NCBI RefSeq assembly: GCF_000526775.1
Contig: NZ_JAGS01000002.1
Span: 1-11,824, forward strand
DNA from: Ruminococcus albus AD2013
GTDB taxonomy: Bacteria; Bacillota; Clostridia; Oscillospirales; Ruminococcaceae
DNA length: 11,824 nt
Direction of reading: 5' to 3'
Below are positions 1-7,005 of this stretch, one piece after another. Within the stretch, counting starts at the first letter, position 1; each line of letters opens with the position of its first letter. The position numbers were made by a program, and so were the translations under genes. Below the pieces are notes generated by a model, which saw nothing but the letters and a program-made list of their open reading frames with translations, searched no databases and was not told the DNA's origin.

Positions 1-1
1 C

Positions 2-182
2 AAGGTGAACTACGTTATCTCAACATCTTCAAAGGGTCGTATACCTTCACGTGATTCAGTTAAGATAAGAAGAAAGACAGTCGGAGTGGAATATTCCCTG
101 CCTGACTTCTATCGATACTGCAAACGCTATCGCTTCCTCCATCAGGAGCAAGTACAACGAGAGCCAACACAGAGATAGTTGA
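2..182 (+). CDS. C-terminal fragment of an unrecognised protein
   Basis: An open frame enters from the left edge (KVNYVISTSSKGRIPSRDSV...) and runs to about position 109. One extra T near 110 shifts it, after which it continues as IDTANAIASSIRSKYNESQ and ends at a TGA at 180-182. The joined reading looks like real protein (…VEYSLPDF + IDTANAI…), but I do not recognise the family. The stop lies 10 nt before the dapF start, so the two genes are probably co-transcribed. The frame join is inferred and the sequence here is error-prone. Confidence 0.4.
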
Positions 183-192
183 TATAAACAAT

Positions 193-1071
193 ATGCGTCG
201 CGAAAAGACCACTCTGCACTTCACCAAGATGCACGGCTGCGGCAAACGACTATGTAATACTTCAACTGCTTTGACCGTATGATAGATAACCCCGAGGGCT
301 TTGGCGCTGAACCTTTCCGACAGACATTTCGGTATCGGCGGCGACGGTGTTATACTGGTATGCCGTTCAAAGGTTGCTGACGGACGTATGAGGATGTTCA
401 ACTCCGACGGTTCGGAGGGCAAGATGTGCGGCAACGGCATAAGATGCGTGGCTAAGTTTCATGAGAGATAACGGTCCTGGTTGACCCGCGACCTTATGAC
501 CATCGAGACACTGTCAGGCATCATCAAGGTAAAGCTCAGCAGACATTACGGCGAAGTTAACGGCGCTACTGTTGACATGGGTTGCTGCTATCCTCGACCC
601 TGTGAAGAATACCCTGCAACACTGCCTGCTGACGAGAACGGCATGGTCGTAAACAGGGAAGTTGAGATAGCAGGTGAGAAGAAGAATGTTACCTGCGTAT
701 CCATGGGCAATCCTCACTGCATCGTATTTATGAACAACATAGACGATATGGAGATCGAGAAGATCGGTCCCAAGTTCGAGCATGATCCCATCTTCCCCGA
801 GAGAGTGAATACAGAGTTTATCAAGGTAATAGACAGCCACACTCTTAAGATGCGTGTATGGGAGAGAGGTTCGGGGCGAGACATTTGCCTGCGGCACGGG
901 CGCTTGTGCGGCTGTAGTTGCAGCTGTCCTGAACGGCTATTGTCCTAAGAACGAGGAAGTAACAGTTATGCTGGCGCGGCGGCAACCTGAAGATACGCTA
1001 CACTGAATGAAACTGTTTATATGACAGGTGAGGCTTGTTTACTGTATTCGAGGGAAGATATCAGCGTTTAA
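193..1071 (+). CDS. dapF: Diaminopimelate epimerase DapF, frame broken by several indels
   Basis: DapF converts LL- to meso-diaminopimelate in the cytoplasm, the last step before lysine and the cross-linking residue of peptidoglycan. After correcting one-base insertions, the reading starts MRREKTTLHFTKMHGCGNDY and passes through RHFGIGGDGVIL. It then reaches the first catalytic cysteine in MCGNGIRC (TGC at 427-429), VSMGNPHCIVF, and the second catalytic cysteine in ACGTGACAA (TGC at 890-892), ending at TAA 1069-1071. Both active-site cysteines are present. The length of roughly 285 residues is normal for the family. Frame shifts are visible near 247, 256, 300, 465, 477, 585, 610, 875 and 975. 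Because the motifs are otherwise perfectly kept, I read these as sequencing errors rather than a pseudogene. No clear Shine-Dalgarno precedes the chosen ATG. The longest unbroken piece is 481-948. Confidence 0.9.
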
Positions 1072-1097
1072 GGTCTTCTATATACAGCGCGATTTTT

Positions 1098-1136
1098 CTG
1101 CAAAAAGTTGTACGTTTTTTGTACAACTCTTGGCAG
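1098..1136. other. Hairpin downstream of dapF
   Basis: CTGCAAAAAGTTGTAC (1098-1113) faces GTACAACTCTTGGCAG (1121-1136) over a 7-nt loop, with 14 of 16 positions paired. It begins 27 nt after the dapF stop. No run of T follows on either strand, so it is not a standard intrinsic terminator. It could be a 3'-end stabilising stem, a degraded terminator or an operator. Confidence 0.55.
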
Positions 1137-1270
1137 AAATATGTCTGAGGTTAAAAATAAAAACGTATGTTTGCATAAAATCTTCGTGGCAGGATATGTG
1201 CATGATAACAACAAAAAGGCGCCTTTGCCGAAAACGACAGGGCCGCTTTTTGTGAAAGGAGCGGTGGACT

Positions 1271-1446
1271 ATGTCGCGATCAACATTGCAGTACATACTT
1301 TGCGGATTTATATTCTTTGTGGCCGGGGGGCGTTGATGGTGGGGCTGAATTACTATCTTATCATTATGGGCATAAAAAACGAAAAAAACTTCCCGAGGAG
1401 GAACGAAAGCGGTATCCGTCGGGAGCACCGCTCTATGGAGGGATAA
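1271..1446 (+). CDS. Small single-span membrane protein, one frameshift
   Basis: An ATG at 1271 follows a good Shine-Dalgarno (AAAGGAG at 1255-1261, nine bases upstream). It reads MSRSTLQYILCGFIFFVAGG, then needs one more G in the six-G run at 1325-1330 to continue as ALMVGLNYYLIIMGI and a basic tail (KNEKNFPRRNESGIRREHRS), ending TAA 1444-1446. The corrected product is about 58 residues. Its single hydrophobic segment covers roughly residues 8-35 and is followed by a charged C-terminus, as in many small inner-membrane proteins. I do not recognise a family. The site of the shift in a G homopolymer points to a read error. The gene lies between dapF and a terminator. Confidence 0.6.
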
Positions 1447-1618
1447 TTGTGTGGCTGTGGGCGTGGCTTGATAGCATTGCGCTTTAAAGCACCTGTGGAA
1501 TCGGTCTGATAACCCCTTTTGCTCGACCCCGGAGGGATATCCGGGATATTGTATTGCCTGATATTTGAGAGGCGGGAAACCAAGAAAGAAATAGAATAAC
1601 ACGTTTTTTCAAAAAGCA
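1447..1618. other. Intergenic stretch with a minor hairpin
   Basis: No gene is supported here. CCCGGA (1528-1533) faces TCCGGG (1540-1545) over a 6-nt loop, followed by TATTG rather than a T-run. The rest is unremarkable leader or trailer sequence before the terminator. Confidence 0.4.
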
Positions 1619-1655
1619 AACAGCCGTACCCAAGTGGTGCGGCTGTTGTTTGTGT
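1619..1655. terminator. Bidirectional rho-independent terminator
   Basis: AACAGCCGTACC (1619-1630) pairs with GGTGCGGCTGTT (1636-1647) across a 5-nt loop, with one G-T pair. It is followed by GTTTGTGTT on the plus strand, and by GCTTTTTG with more T on the minus strand. It sits between the converging small membrane gene (plus) and the FN3-like gene (minus, ending at 1688), so it can serve both. It lies just outside the inverted repeat, so its mirror is not in the window. Confidence 0.75.
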
Positions 1656-1687
1656 TAAGTATATTAATTAAGGAGTATAAAGGCAGG

Positions 1688-2367
1688 TCACTTGATAGTA
1701 ACGGTGAAGGATTCTGCTGTTAACATTGGTGAGATCCCACTTGCCGTTTACCTTGGCACCGATCATCATCTTGTAGGTCTTGCCTGGTCTGAGTTTTGGG
1801 GAAGTATAGGTAGTGGTATTCGCCGGAATGTTCTGATCAACTATCTTCCACTTGCCTGCAAGGAATACAGCAACTCCGTAGCACTCTGCATTAGGGATTT
1901 GGTTCCAGTTCAACCTGAACTGATGATAGGTCTTTTGTTGTATTGGATAGAGGAGAGTTTGGGGGTAAACAGGCTTGGGTGTAACAACTATGCTGTTGGA
2001 GAAATCCTTGACGTATTTTCCGTTCAGCATTGGAATGACAGCTACCCTGTACTCTGTATTTGCAGCCAGACCACTCAGTATATAGGTAGTATCCGTTGTT
2101 TCTGTCGAGCATTTTCCACTCGCCGTTGACGTAGCCTGCTATAGCGTATCTTTCAGCGCCTTCTATTTCGTTCCAGCTGAGCTTGACTGCCTTATTTCCC
2201 TTCAGATAAGATACAACGGGTGGGGTGTATACAGTACGGGTGTCAGCGCTGGCATTTATTGCCGCAACACCGCCGATAACGCCTACAGGGACCGCGCCGC
2301 TTAACATCATAACTACACAAAGACCTGCTGCTGCTCTCTTCATATTATTTGATAAATTCTTTTTCAT
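1688..2367 (-). CDS. Secreted two-domain fibronectin-III-like protein, left copy (frameshifted)
   Basis: The start ATG is at 2365-2367 and the stop at 1688-1690. The N-terminus MKKNLSNNMKRAAAGLCVVM followed by a hydrophobic run and AINASADTR looks like a Sec signal peptide cleaved near ASA-D. Two repeats of about 90 residues follow, with FN3-like spacing: VKLSWNEIEGAERYAIAGYV…W and FRLNWNQIPNAECYGVAVFL…W. Each ends in a β-strand-like segment (SNSIVVTP; NSR..TVTIK). The full product is about 225 residues. FN3-like modules of this kind usually mediate extracellular binding; no catalytic domain is present. This copy has breaks near 2106, 1965 and 1700 that the mirror copy lacks. An ATG 33 nt upstream is in frame but gives a poorer signal peptide; AGGTG lies 7 nt before the chosen ATG. 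Confidence 0.8.
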
Positions 2368-2386
2368 AATATTACACCTGACCTTT

Positions 2387-2443
2387 CTACATACCATCAA
2401 CGTTTGCGTTAAAAATTGCTACATTCGTATGAAACTTGTCCAT
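2387..2443 (-). CDS. Short leader ORF upstream of the FN3 gene, left version (18 aa)
   Basis: A very strong Shine-Dalgarno (GAAGGAGG) precedes an ATG at 2441-2443. In this arm it encodes MDKFHTNVAIFNANVDGM and stops 19 nt before the FN3-protein start. The mirror copy has one extra T in the TTTT run and one extra A further on, and reads MDKFSYECSNF instead. Which is correct cannot be decided from the window. It may be a leader peptide, a small protein, or the remains of an alternative start region. Confidence 0.4.
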   Translation of the reverse strand: MDKFHTNVAIFNANVDGM

Positions 2444-2467
2444 TCGAGTTCCTCCTTCTTCAATATT

Positions 2468-2496
2468 TATCAAGCTAAATAATAATACGCTTGATA
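2468..2496 (-). promoter_or_regulatory. Hairpin in the FN3-gene 5' leader
   Basis: TATCAAGC (2468-2475) and GCTTGATA (2489-2496) form a perfect 8-bp dyad with a 13-nt AT-rich loop, just downstream of the -10 box and upstream of the strong ribosome-binding site. It is conserved in the mirror copy. It could be an operator overlapping the transcription start or an mRNA 5' hairpin. Confidence 0.55.
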
Positions 2497-2508
2497 CTTA
2501 TTAACTAT

Positions 2509-2537
2509 ATTATAACATTCACAGAAACATTTGTCAA
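2509..2537 (-). promoter_or_regulatory. Sigma-70/SigA promoter of the FN3 gene
   Basis: On the minus strand TTGACA (2532-2537) is separated by 17 nt from TATAAT (2509-2514). Both boxes match the housekeeping consensus exactly. It drives the leader ORF and the FN3-like gene. Confidence 0.85.
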
Positions 2538-2710
2538 GAATTATCCAAAAGCTCTATTTAAAACTTTGTGAAACTTGTTAAAATAATAGTTAAATTTAAA
2601 TCCGGATAAATAATAACGGTTGGTATATCTTGTGGCGCGGCATTGGCGAAGCATGCTGTTTGTGCTGTAAAGTCTTGGTTAGTTATGGATAACCAATTTT
2701 AATAAAATGC
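2538..2710. other. AT-rich divergent intergenic region
   Basis: No gene is seen here. The stretch lies between the divergent FN3-gene and pepF promoters. It contains an 8-bp palindrome AGCATGCT (2650-2657) and a small dyad GGTTA...TAACC (about 2678-2695). Either could be a regulator site, but neither is long enough to be convincing. Confidence 0.35.
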
Positions 2711-2739
2711 TTGTATTTTACAGAAGAACATGGTATAAT
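2711..2739 (+). promoter_or_regulatory. Promoter of pepF
   Basis: TTGTAT (2711-2716), a 17-nt spacer and TATAAT (2734-2739) lie 38 nt before the pepF ATG. GGAGG follows, about 8 nt before the start. The -10 box in the mirror copy has one inserted base. Confidence 0.75.
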
Positions 2740-2777
2740 ACTAATGTTACTAATTTTTTCCGAATGGAGGATAACAA

Positions 2778-4608
2778 ATGAGCCGAAGAAAGAATACCCA
2801 AGAGAAGTGAAGTCGCTAAGGAAAAACACCTGGGCGATAGAGGATATTTTCCCGACAGATGAAGCGTGGGAAAAGGCGCTTGAGGACTTCAAAAAGCTCC
2901 CCGAAAAGGTAGCTGCAATACAAGGGCAGACTTGGCGAAAGCGCCGATACCTTTGCTTGAGTTTTTAAAGCTGAGCGACGATATATCGGTAGCAGCTGAC
3001 TCGATCGTGAAACTATGCCAGCGCAAGTCTGATGAGGATTACGGCTGTTGCAAAAGTATCAGGGCTATGTGGGTCAGATGATGAACGTGTTTTGTTGCGT
3101 TGAATGCAAGCGAGCAGTTTTTGAAAGTCCCGAGCTTATCTCGATCCCGATGATGTGCTGAAAAGGCTTCTATAAGCAGAACAGCGGGCTTGAACTGTAC
3201 CGCCGTCAGCTTGAACGCAATACGGCCGCAGGAAAGACCATGTACTTTCCGAAGCGGAGGAAAGGAATCATTGCGCTGGCGGGCGAGATGGGAAATTCAG
3301 CAGATAAGATATACTCTATGTTCTCAGATGCCGATCTTAAATTTGAGGACGCCTGTTGACAGCGAGGGCAAGACTCATCAGGTGACGCCACGGCAGTTAT
3401 ATACCGCTGGTAAAGGACGCTGACAAGGGAACTGAAGAAAGTCTGCATTTACTTCCATATACAAGGGCTACGGCAAATTCCGTAAACACCTGCGCGGCTA
3501 CCCTCGATTCACAGATGAAAAGCGCTGGAATTCTATTCAAAGGGCGAGAAATTATAACTTCTGCGCTGGAAGGTTCGCTTTCGGCAAATGAGGTGCCTGT
3601 GGAGGTGTATCACAACCTTATCAAGGCAGTTCACGATAATATGAACTATATGTACGATTATGTCGCACTGCGCAAAAAAGCTTCTCGGTGTTGACGAACT
3701 GCATTTCTACGATCTCTACACCCGATAGTATCCGACTTTTACCATGAAAGTCACCTTTTGAAGAGGCTAAGGAGACTGTACTGAAAGCACTTGCACCTAT
3801 GGCGAGGAACTATATCGCCATACTGAAAGGAGGGCTTTGAAAACCGCTGGATAGACGTATATGAGAACGAGAACAAGACAAGCGGTGCGTACTCCGCAGG
3901 TGCAAGAGTACATCCTTTTGGTACTGTTAAAACCACAAGGACACCCTCGACTGTATGTTCACGCTGGCGCACGAGATGGGTCCACGCTATACATTCCTAT
4001 CTCTTTCAAACAAAAATCAGCCTGTGGTATACAGCGATTATGTTATATTCGTGGCTGAGGTTGCTTCTACCTGCAACGAGGCTCTGCTGATGCAGTATCT
4101 CCTTGCACACACGGATGACAAGAAGGAAAAGGCATATCTCATAAACTACTTCCTTGAACAGTTCCCCACCACTCTTTACAGGCAGACAATGTTCGCTGAA
4201 TTCGAGCTGAAATGCAGTGAGATATGCGCTTCGGGCGATACCCTTACAGCTGATAAGCTTTGTGAGATCTACGGCGACCTGAACAAGCTGTACTTCGGTG
4301 ACGGTATCGTTCTCGATGAGGATATCAAGATGGAATGGGCACGGATACCGCACTTCTACTATGATTTCTATGTATACCAGTACGCGACCGGCTATTCTGC
4401 GGCGATAGCGCTTTCACAACGTATACTGAAAGAGGGTGCACCAGCTGTTAAGGATTATATTGAAGGCTTCCTCATGGGCGGCTGCTCGGCTGACCCGATA
4501 ACACTGCTGAAAAATGCGGGCGTTGATATGTCTACCACTAAACCCGTGACCGATGCTCTCGCACTTTTTGGTGATCTGATAAAGCAGATGGACGAACTTG
4601 GCAAGTAG
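2778..4608 (+). CDS. pepF: Oligoendopeptidase F (M3B), left copy, frameshifted in its first two thirds
   Basis: PepF is a cytoplasmic zinc metallopeptidase that degrades oligopeptides. The start is ATG 2778-2780, after GGAGGATAACA. Both arms together give a protein of about 600 residues, the usual length. It begins MS-EERIPREVEVAKENTWAI and contains the N-terminal helical region, KTSGAYSAGARVHPFVLLNH, then the zinc site HEMGH near residue 387. Downstream come the glutamate-bearing helix FVAEVASTCNEALL and the C-terminal IPHFYYDFYVYQYATGYSAA region typical of M3B. The stop is TAG 4606-4608. Residues after about 4010 are in one clean frame. Before that, many one-base insertions occur, most not shared by the other arm. 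An extra C inside the HEMGH codons (3982-3983) and an extra A at 3674-3679 are shared by both arms. Confidence 0.9.
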
Positions 4609-4629
4609 TATAAACCGATAAATATAATA

Positions 4630-4666
4630 AAAACGGAGGACAGTTCATTTAGCTATCCTCCGTTTT
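4630..4666. terminator. Bidirectional terminator between pepF and the acyltransferase gene
   Basis: AAAACGGAGGA (4630-4640) and TCCTCCGTTTT (4656-4666) form an 11-bp perfect stem with a 15-nt loop. The A/T flanks make it a working terminator on both strands. It lies between two converging genes and nearly touches the acyltransferase stop at 4670. Confidence 0.9.
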
Positions 4667-4669
4667 GTG

Positions 4670-5758
4670 TTATATTATTTCTTTTACTAACGGTACAAAT
4701 TTCAGTACTCTTGTTATCGCATAAGACACTGCAAAAGCTATGAGCATCATCAGAATCAGCGTACCTGTGCTGCCGTGTGCAAAGGGGTCAAACTTCATAA
4801 CTACAAAGATGTGCTTGTAAACGATCATGTGTATCAGGTATATCCCGAATGAGCACTTGTCGATCTCAGCCGCCGCTTTATCGAGGAAAGGTATCTCCTT
4901 GCCGTTGTCGAAAGACTTGAACAGTGAGAATACTCCTGCCGCGGCAAGCACGGTGTGTACTGCAAAGTACTGATCTGCGATATTTTTCACACGTTTGGCG
5001 GTATCAGCATCTGCGGTGTGCAGGCGGTAGTAGGTCAGGAAGATCATTCCTGCCGCGCCTATGAGTATGAATATAACGCTGAGTATCCGTCCGATCTTCA
5101 GTTTTTCGCTGTGAATGGCATATCCCATAAAGAAATACAGTGGGAAGATACTGCCTGCGAATATGTAGAAAATCAGTGTACCACTGCCGATAAGTGTCTT
5201 AGCCGTCGTTATCACGGAATTTGCTACAAACAGCAGTCCCAGCAGATACAGCAGTTCTTTTTTGTCAGCCGATTTTGTTATAATTCGGTAGATCGGCAAC
5301 ATGAGATAAAAAGCTATCATCAGGTAAAGATACCATGTGTGTGACCAGCTCATGCCGTTTTCAGTGAAGGTATCAAACACCGCATGGCGCACGCCCTCAA
5401 GCAGGTGCGCGGGTCTGAAATCCTTCTGATAGACTGCGTGATCGTACACTGCGAATATCTCGGCAAAAGCAAACAGGGCTATCACCATACGCGGCATATA
5501 TTTCCCGAAGATCTTTTTGAGATCGATCTTTCGCTTAGCGTCCAGCATCAGCGCACCGCTCACCATCATGAAAGCAGGAACAGCCCAGTACATCAGGTTG
5601 CGCACTGTGAACAATGCTGTCATTCGCTCACGATCGTTTCTCGCAAAAGTGGCGCCTGTTATATAGCAGCCGTGCAGCACGACAACTGCTATGCAGGCAA
5701 GCGCTTTTATCCGGCTGAAATACAGTATCCTGCTTTTATTTTCGGTGTCATTGTTCAT
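4670..5758 (-). CDS. Membrane acyltransferase (acyltransferase 3 family), intact copy
   Basis: This frame is open over 362 residues without error. The N-terminal motif RIKALACIAVVVLHG places a conserved histidine at residue 29, followed by VPAFMMVSGALM. About ten hydrophobic segments then run to a C-terminal FGIYLIH motif (histidine near 310) and a final helix ending FVPLVKEII. This order is characteristic of the acyltransferase 3 (OafA/WecH-like) integral membrane enzymes that O-acetylate or otherwise acylate surface polysaccharides and similar envelope molecules. The substrate cannot be told from sequence. The ATG (5756-5758) lies 2 nt after the lipoprotein stop without its own clear ribosome-binding site, so translational coupling is likely. 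It is the last gene of the operon, ending at the terminator. Confidence 0.88.
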   Translation of the reverse strand: MNNDTENKSRILYFSRIKALACIAVVVLHGCYITGATFARNDRERMTALFTVRNLMYWAVPAFMMVSGALMLDAKRKIDLKKIFGKYMPRMVIALFAFAEIFAVYDHAVYQKDFRPAHLLEGVRHAVFDTFTENGMSWSHTWYLYLMIAFYLMLPIYRIITKSADKKELLYLLGLLFVANSVITTAKTLIGSGTLIFYIFAGSIFPLYFFMGYAIHSEKLKIGRILSVIFILIGAAGMIFLTYYRLHTADADTAKRVKNIADQYFAVHTVLAAAGVFSLFKSFDNGKEIPFLDKAAAEIDKCSFGIYLIHMIVYKHIFVVMKFDPFAHGSTGTLILMMLIAFAVSYAITRVLKFVPLVKEII

Positions 5759-5760
5759 AA

Positions 5761-6495
5761 TCAGAATACTTCGGCATCGTCGCCTACACAGCCACCCTGA
5801 TCCTGATTATCATAGGAAGGCTGCTCGTCGTAGACTGCGGGCTCTTCGTAATTATATACAGGCTCTTCGTTGTAGTTATTGTTATTATCTACATCAGGCT
5901 CTTCATAGTAGGGCTCTGTTGTTACAACGGGCTCGTTTTCATTGCTTATGCCCTCAGCAGGCTTGCCTGCTACGGTCAGTGACTCGCCGTCTTTTGTCAG
6001 GCACCCTACGGAAGGTTCGTTGATATTGAGACCGAGCCTGATGGTGGAGCAGATGCTTGTGTTTACTTTCTCAACATCGTAAACAGTATTCTCATCGGAG
6101 CCGTATCTTACTGTCAGAGCTTCGCCCGAAGGTATTTCAAAGGACTGGGCAAAGCCTGTGGAAAGAAAAGCACCGTCTTTAAGCAGGTCAGCGATACACT
6201 TTCCGTCCTTGTCGAGTATCTGTATCACATAAAGGTCGATGCCTGTGTTGTTGGATATCTCGGCTCTCATCATTTCAAGCTTTTCCTCGGCCTTGGAATC
6301 TGCCTCAGCCTTGCTCTCAACGGGAGCCTTTTCTTCCTCATCTGATGTGATCACCTCCACAGCGGCAGCTGAAGAAGTGGTATATCTTTTTTGGACTCGT
6401 CGTTTCTTTTTGGTATCGCCGCAGGCGCTCGTGCTAAGTGCAGTAACAGCTATTACTGCAAGGATAGATGCTTTCTTCATAAGTGTAATATTCAT
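5761..6495 (-). CDS. Predicted lipoprotein with acidic EEP-rich tail, left copy
   Basis: The 244-codon frame starts at 6493-6495 after GGAGGAAAATAAA. MKKASILAVIAVTALSTSAC is a lipoprotein signal with the lipid-carrying cysteine at residue 25. A Lys/Glu/Ala-rich linker follows, then a globular β-rich segment beginning EISNNTGIDLYVIQILDKDG. The tail carries repeated EEP motifs with Tyr and Asn and ends GGCVGDDAEVF. The segment resembles small Firmicute surface domains that begin with a NNTG-type motif, but I cannot name the family. In this copy residues 30-37 read KRRVQKRY because an extra A and a TA insertion swap frame and restore it; the right copy (NDESKKD) is preferred. Two substitutions also separate the copies. 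Confidence 0.8.
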   Translation of the reverse strand: MNITLMKKASILAVIAVTALSTSACGDTKKKRRVQKRYTTSSAAAVEVITSDEEEKAPVESKAEADSKAEEKLEMMRAEISNNTGIDLYVIQILDKDGKCIADLLKDGAFLSTGFAQSFEIPSGEALTVRYGSDENTVYDVEKVNTSICSTIRLGLNINEPSVGCLTKDGESLTVAGKPAEGISNENEPVVTTEPYYEEPDVDNNNNYNEEPVYNYEEPAVYDEQPSYDNQDQGGCVGDDAEVF

Positions 6496-6514
6496 TTTAT
6501 TTTCCTCCGTTTTA

Positions 6515-6728
6515 TCAACTCATTATAACACGTTTTACTGTGCCGTTTATGTCATATTTCCATGTGCCTTTATCGCCGTAGGTTATTTTGAAACCGCTCT
6601 GGCCTTTTTTATTTTCACACTGGAAATCGGGGTCGAATATATAGGTCTTGCCGCTGCCGCCAAAGTTGTGTTTATCTCGACCCATGAAATGGTCCGATGG
6701 ATGTGTTCCGCGGCTAAGTGTGCAGCTG
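6515..6728 (-). CDS. Transglutaminase-like protein, C-terminal fragment, left copy
   Basis: Read from the hinge toward the left, this is the mirror of 6779-6986 with about six extra bases. It contains the CTLSRG segment, then frame breaks where the catalytic-histidine region should be (giving HPSDHFMGRDKHNF instead of SIDHSWVEINNF). It recovers as FGGSGKTYIFDPDFQ and ends at 6515-6517. The continuation into the hinge on this strand is not real coding sequence. It has no start of its own. Confidence 0.75.
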
Positions 6729-6784
6729 CTTCTGATGAATGGGCTAAAAGTGCTGGGCTTTGACCGCCTCATCAGTTCCAGCTG
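6723..6784. repeat. Hinge of the palindrome with an imperfect short inverted repeat
   Basis: The arms meet at CAGCTG (6723-6728 and 6779-6784) around a 50-nt centre. Inside the centre, CTGATGA (6732-6738) faces TCATCAG (6769-6775). The outer six and inner seven bases pair, separated by three mismatched bases on each side, so 13 of 16 positions pair. On the plus strand the centre reads in frame into the transglutaminase-like sequence to its right (LLMNGLKVLGFD...), whereas the minus-strand reading is not protein-like. The centre is therefore inferred to be genuine gene sequence continuous with the right arm, and the left arm to be the snapped-back copy. Confidence 0.85.
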
Positions 6785-6986
6785 CACACTTAGCCGCGGA
6801 ACATCCATCGACCATTCATGGGTCGAGATAAACAACTTTGGCGGCAGCGGCAAGACCTATATATTCGACCCCGATTTCCAGTGTGAAAATAAAAAAGGCC
6901 AGAGCGGTTTCAAAATAACCTACGGCGATAAAGGCACATGGAAATATGACATAAACGGCACAGTAAAACGTGTTATAATGAGTTGA
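6729..6986 (+). CDS. Transglutaminase-like protein, C-terminal 85 residues, right copy
   Basis: The frame runs from the hinge: LLMNGLKVLGFDRLISSSC, then TLSRGTSIDHSWVEI, then GKTYIFDPDFQ, ending at TGA 6984-6986. The pattern LGFD…GTS..HSWVEI…YIFDPDF fits the second half of a transglutaminase-like (papain-fold) domain. The catalytic His is at codon 6813-6815 and the catalytic Asp at 6867-6869. The catalytic cysteine half should lie upstream and is lost because the palindrome turns back here. An upstream extension to 6648 is open but is antisense sequence of the other arm. The gene ends 19 nt before the lipoprotein start and heads the operon. Whether the enzyme is a peptidase, cross-linker or inactive cannot be judged from this part. 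Confidence 0.75.
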   Translation, partial: LLMNGLKVLGFDRLISSSCTLSRGTSIDHSWVEINNFGGSGKTYIFDPDFQCENKKGQSGFKITYGDKGTWKYDINGTVKRVIMS

Positions 6987-7005
6987 TAAAACGGAGGAAA
7001 ATAAA

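Larger units (their letters stand above)
1666..6728 (+). repeat. Left arm of a ~5 kb inverted repeat
   Basis: This stretch is the reverse complement of 6779-11824, gene for gene and intergenic base for intergenic base, including promoters, terminator and 5' leaders. The outer edge is AATTAAGGAG at 1666, matching CTCCTTAATT at the window end. The inner edge is CAGCTG at 6723-6728. The arms differ by scattered one-base indels, for example a promoter spacer of 17 nt here and 18 nt in the other arm, plus a few substitutions. Parts of this arm are clean: the acyltransferase and lipoprotein frames are open throughout. Other parts, notably 2778-3960, carry many frame breaks. The repeat may extend beyond the right end of the window. 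Confidence 0.97.

Noticed and set aside
193..1071. dapF as a true pseudogene
   Set aside because: Both catalytic cysteines and all family motifs are kept, and the breaks are one-base events like the read errors seen between the arms. The gene is normally essential in lineages with diaminopimelate-containing cell walls.
4955..5800. Long plus-strand open frames across the acyltransferase and lipoprotein genes (129 and 138 residues)
   Set aside because: They lie antisense to genes with clear family motifs, have no ribosome sites, and their His/Gln/Cys-rich composition is typical of shadow frames.
5881..5905. Short trinucleotide-like AAT/TAT tract as a tandem repeat or CRISPR-like element
   Set aside because: It is simply the Asn-run codons of the lipoprotein tail. 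No repeat-spacer pattern exists anywhere in the window.
6729..6778. The 50-nt centre as an unremoved sequencing hairpin adapter
   Set aside because: Its length is about right, but it lacks the CT-rich and TTG-repeat character of the common SMRTbell adapter, and it reads in frame into the transglutaminase-like protein. It looks genomic.
6648..6986. A 112-residue plus-strand ORF and its near twin on the minus strand (6515-6853), both crossing the hinge
   Set aside because: Each joins antisense sequence of one arm to sense sequence of the other. Only the part from 6729 to 6986 on the plus strand, and its mirror, is real coding sequence.
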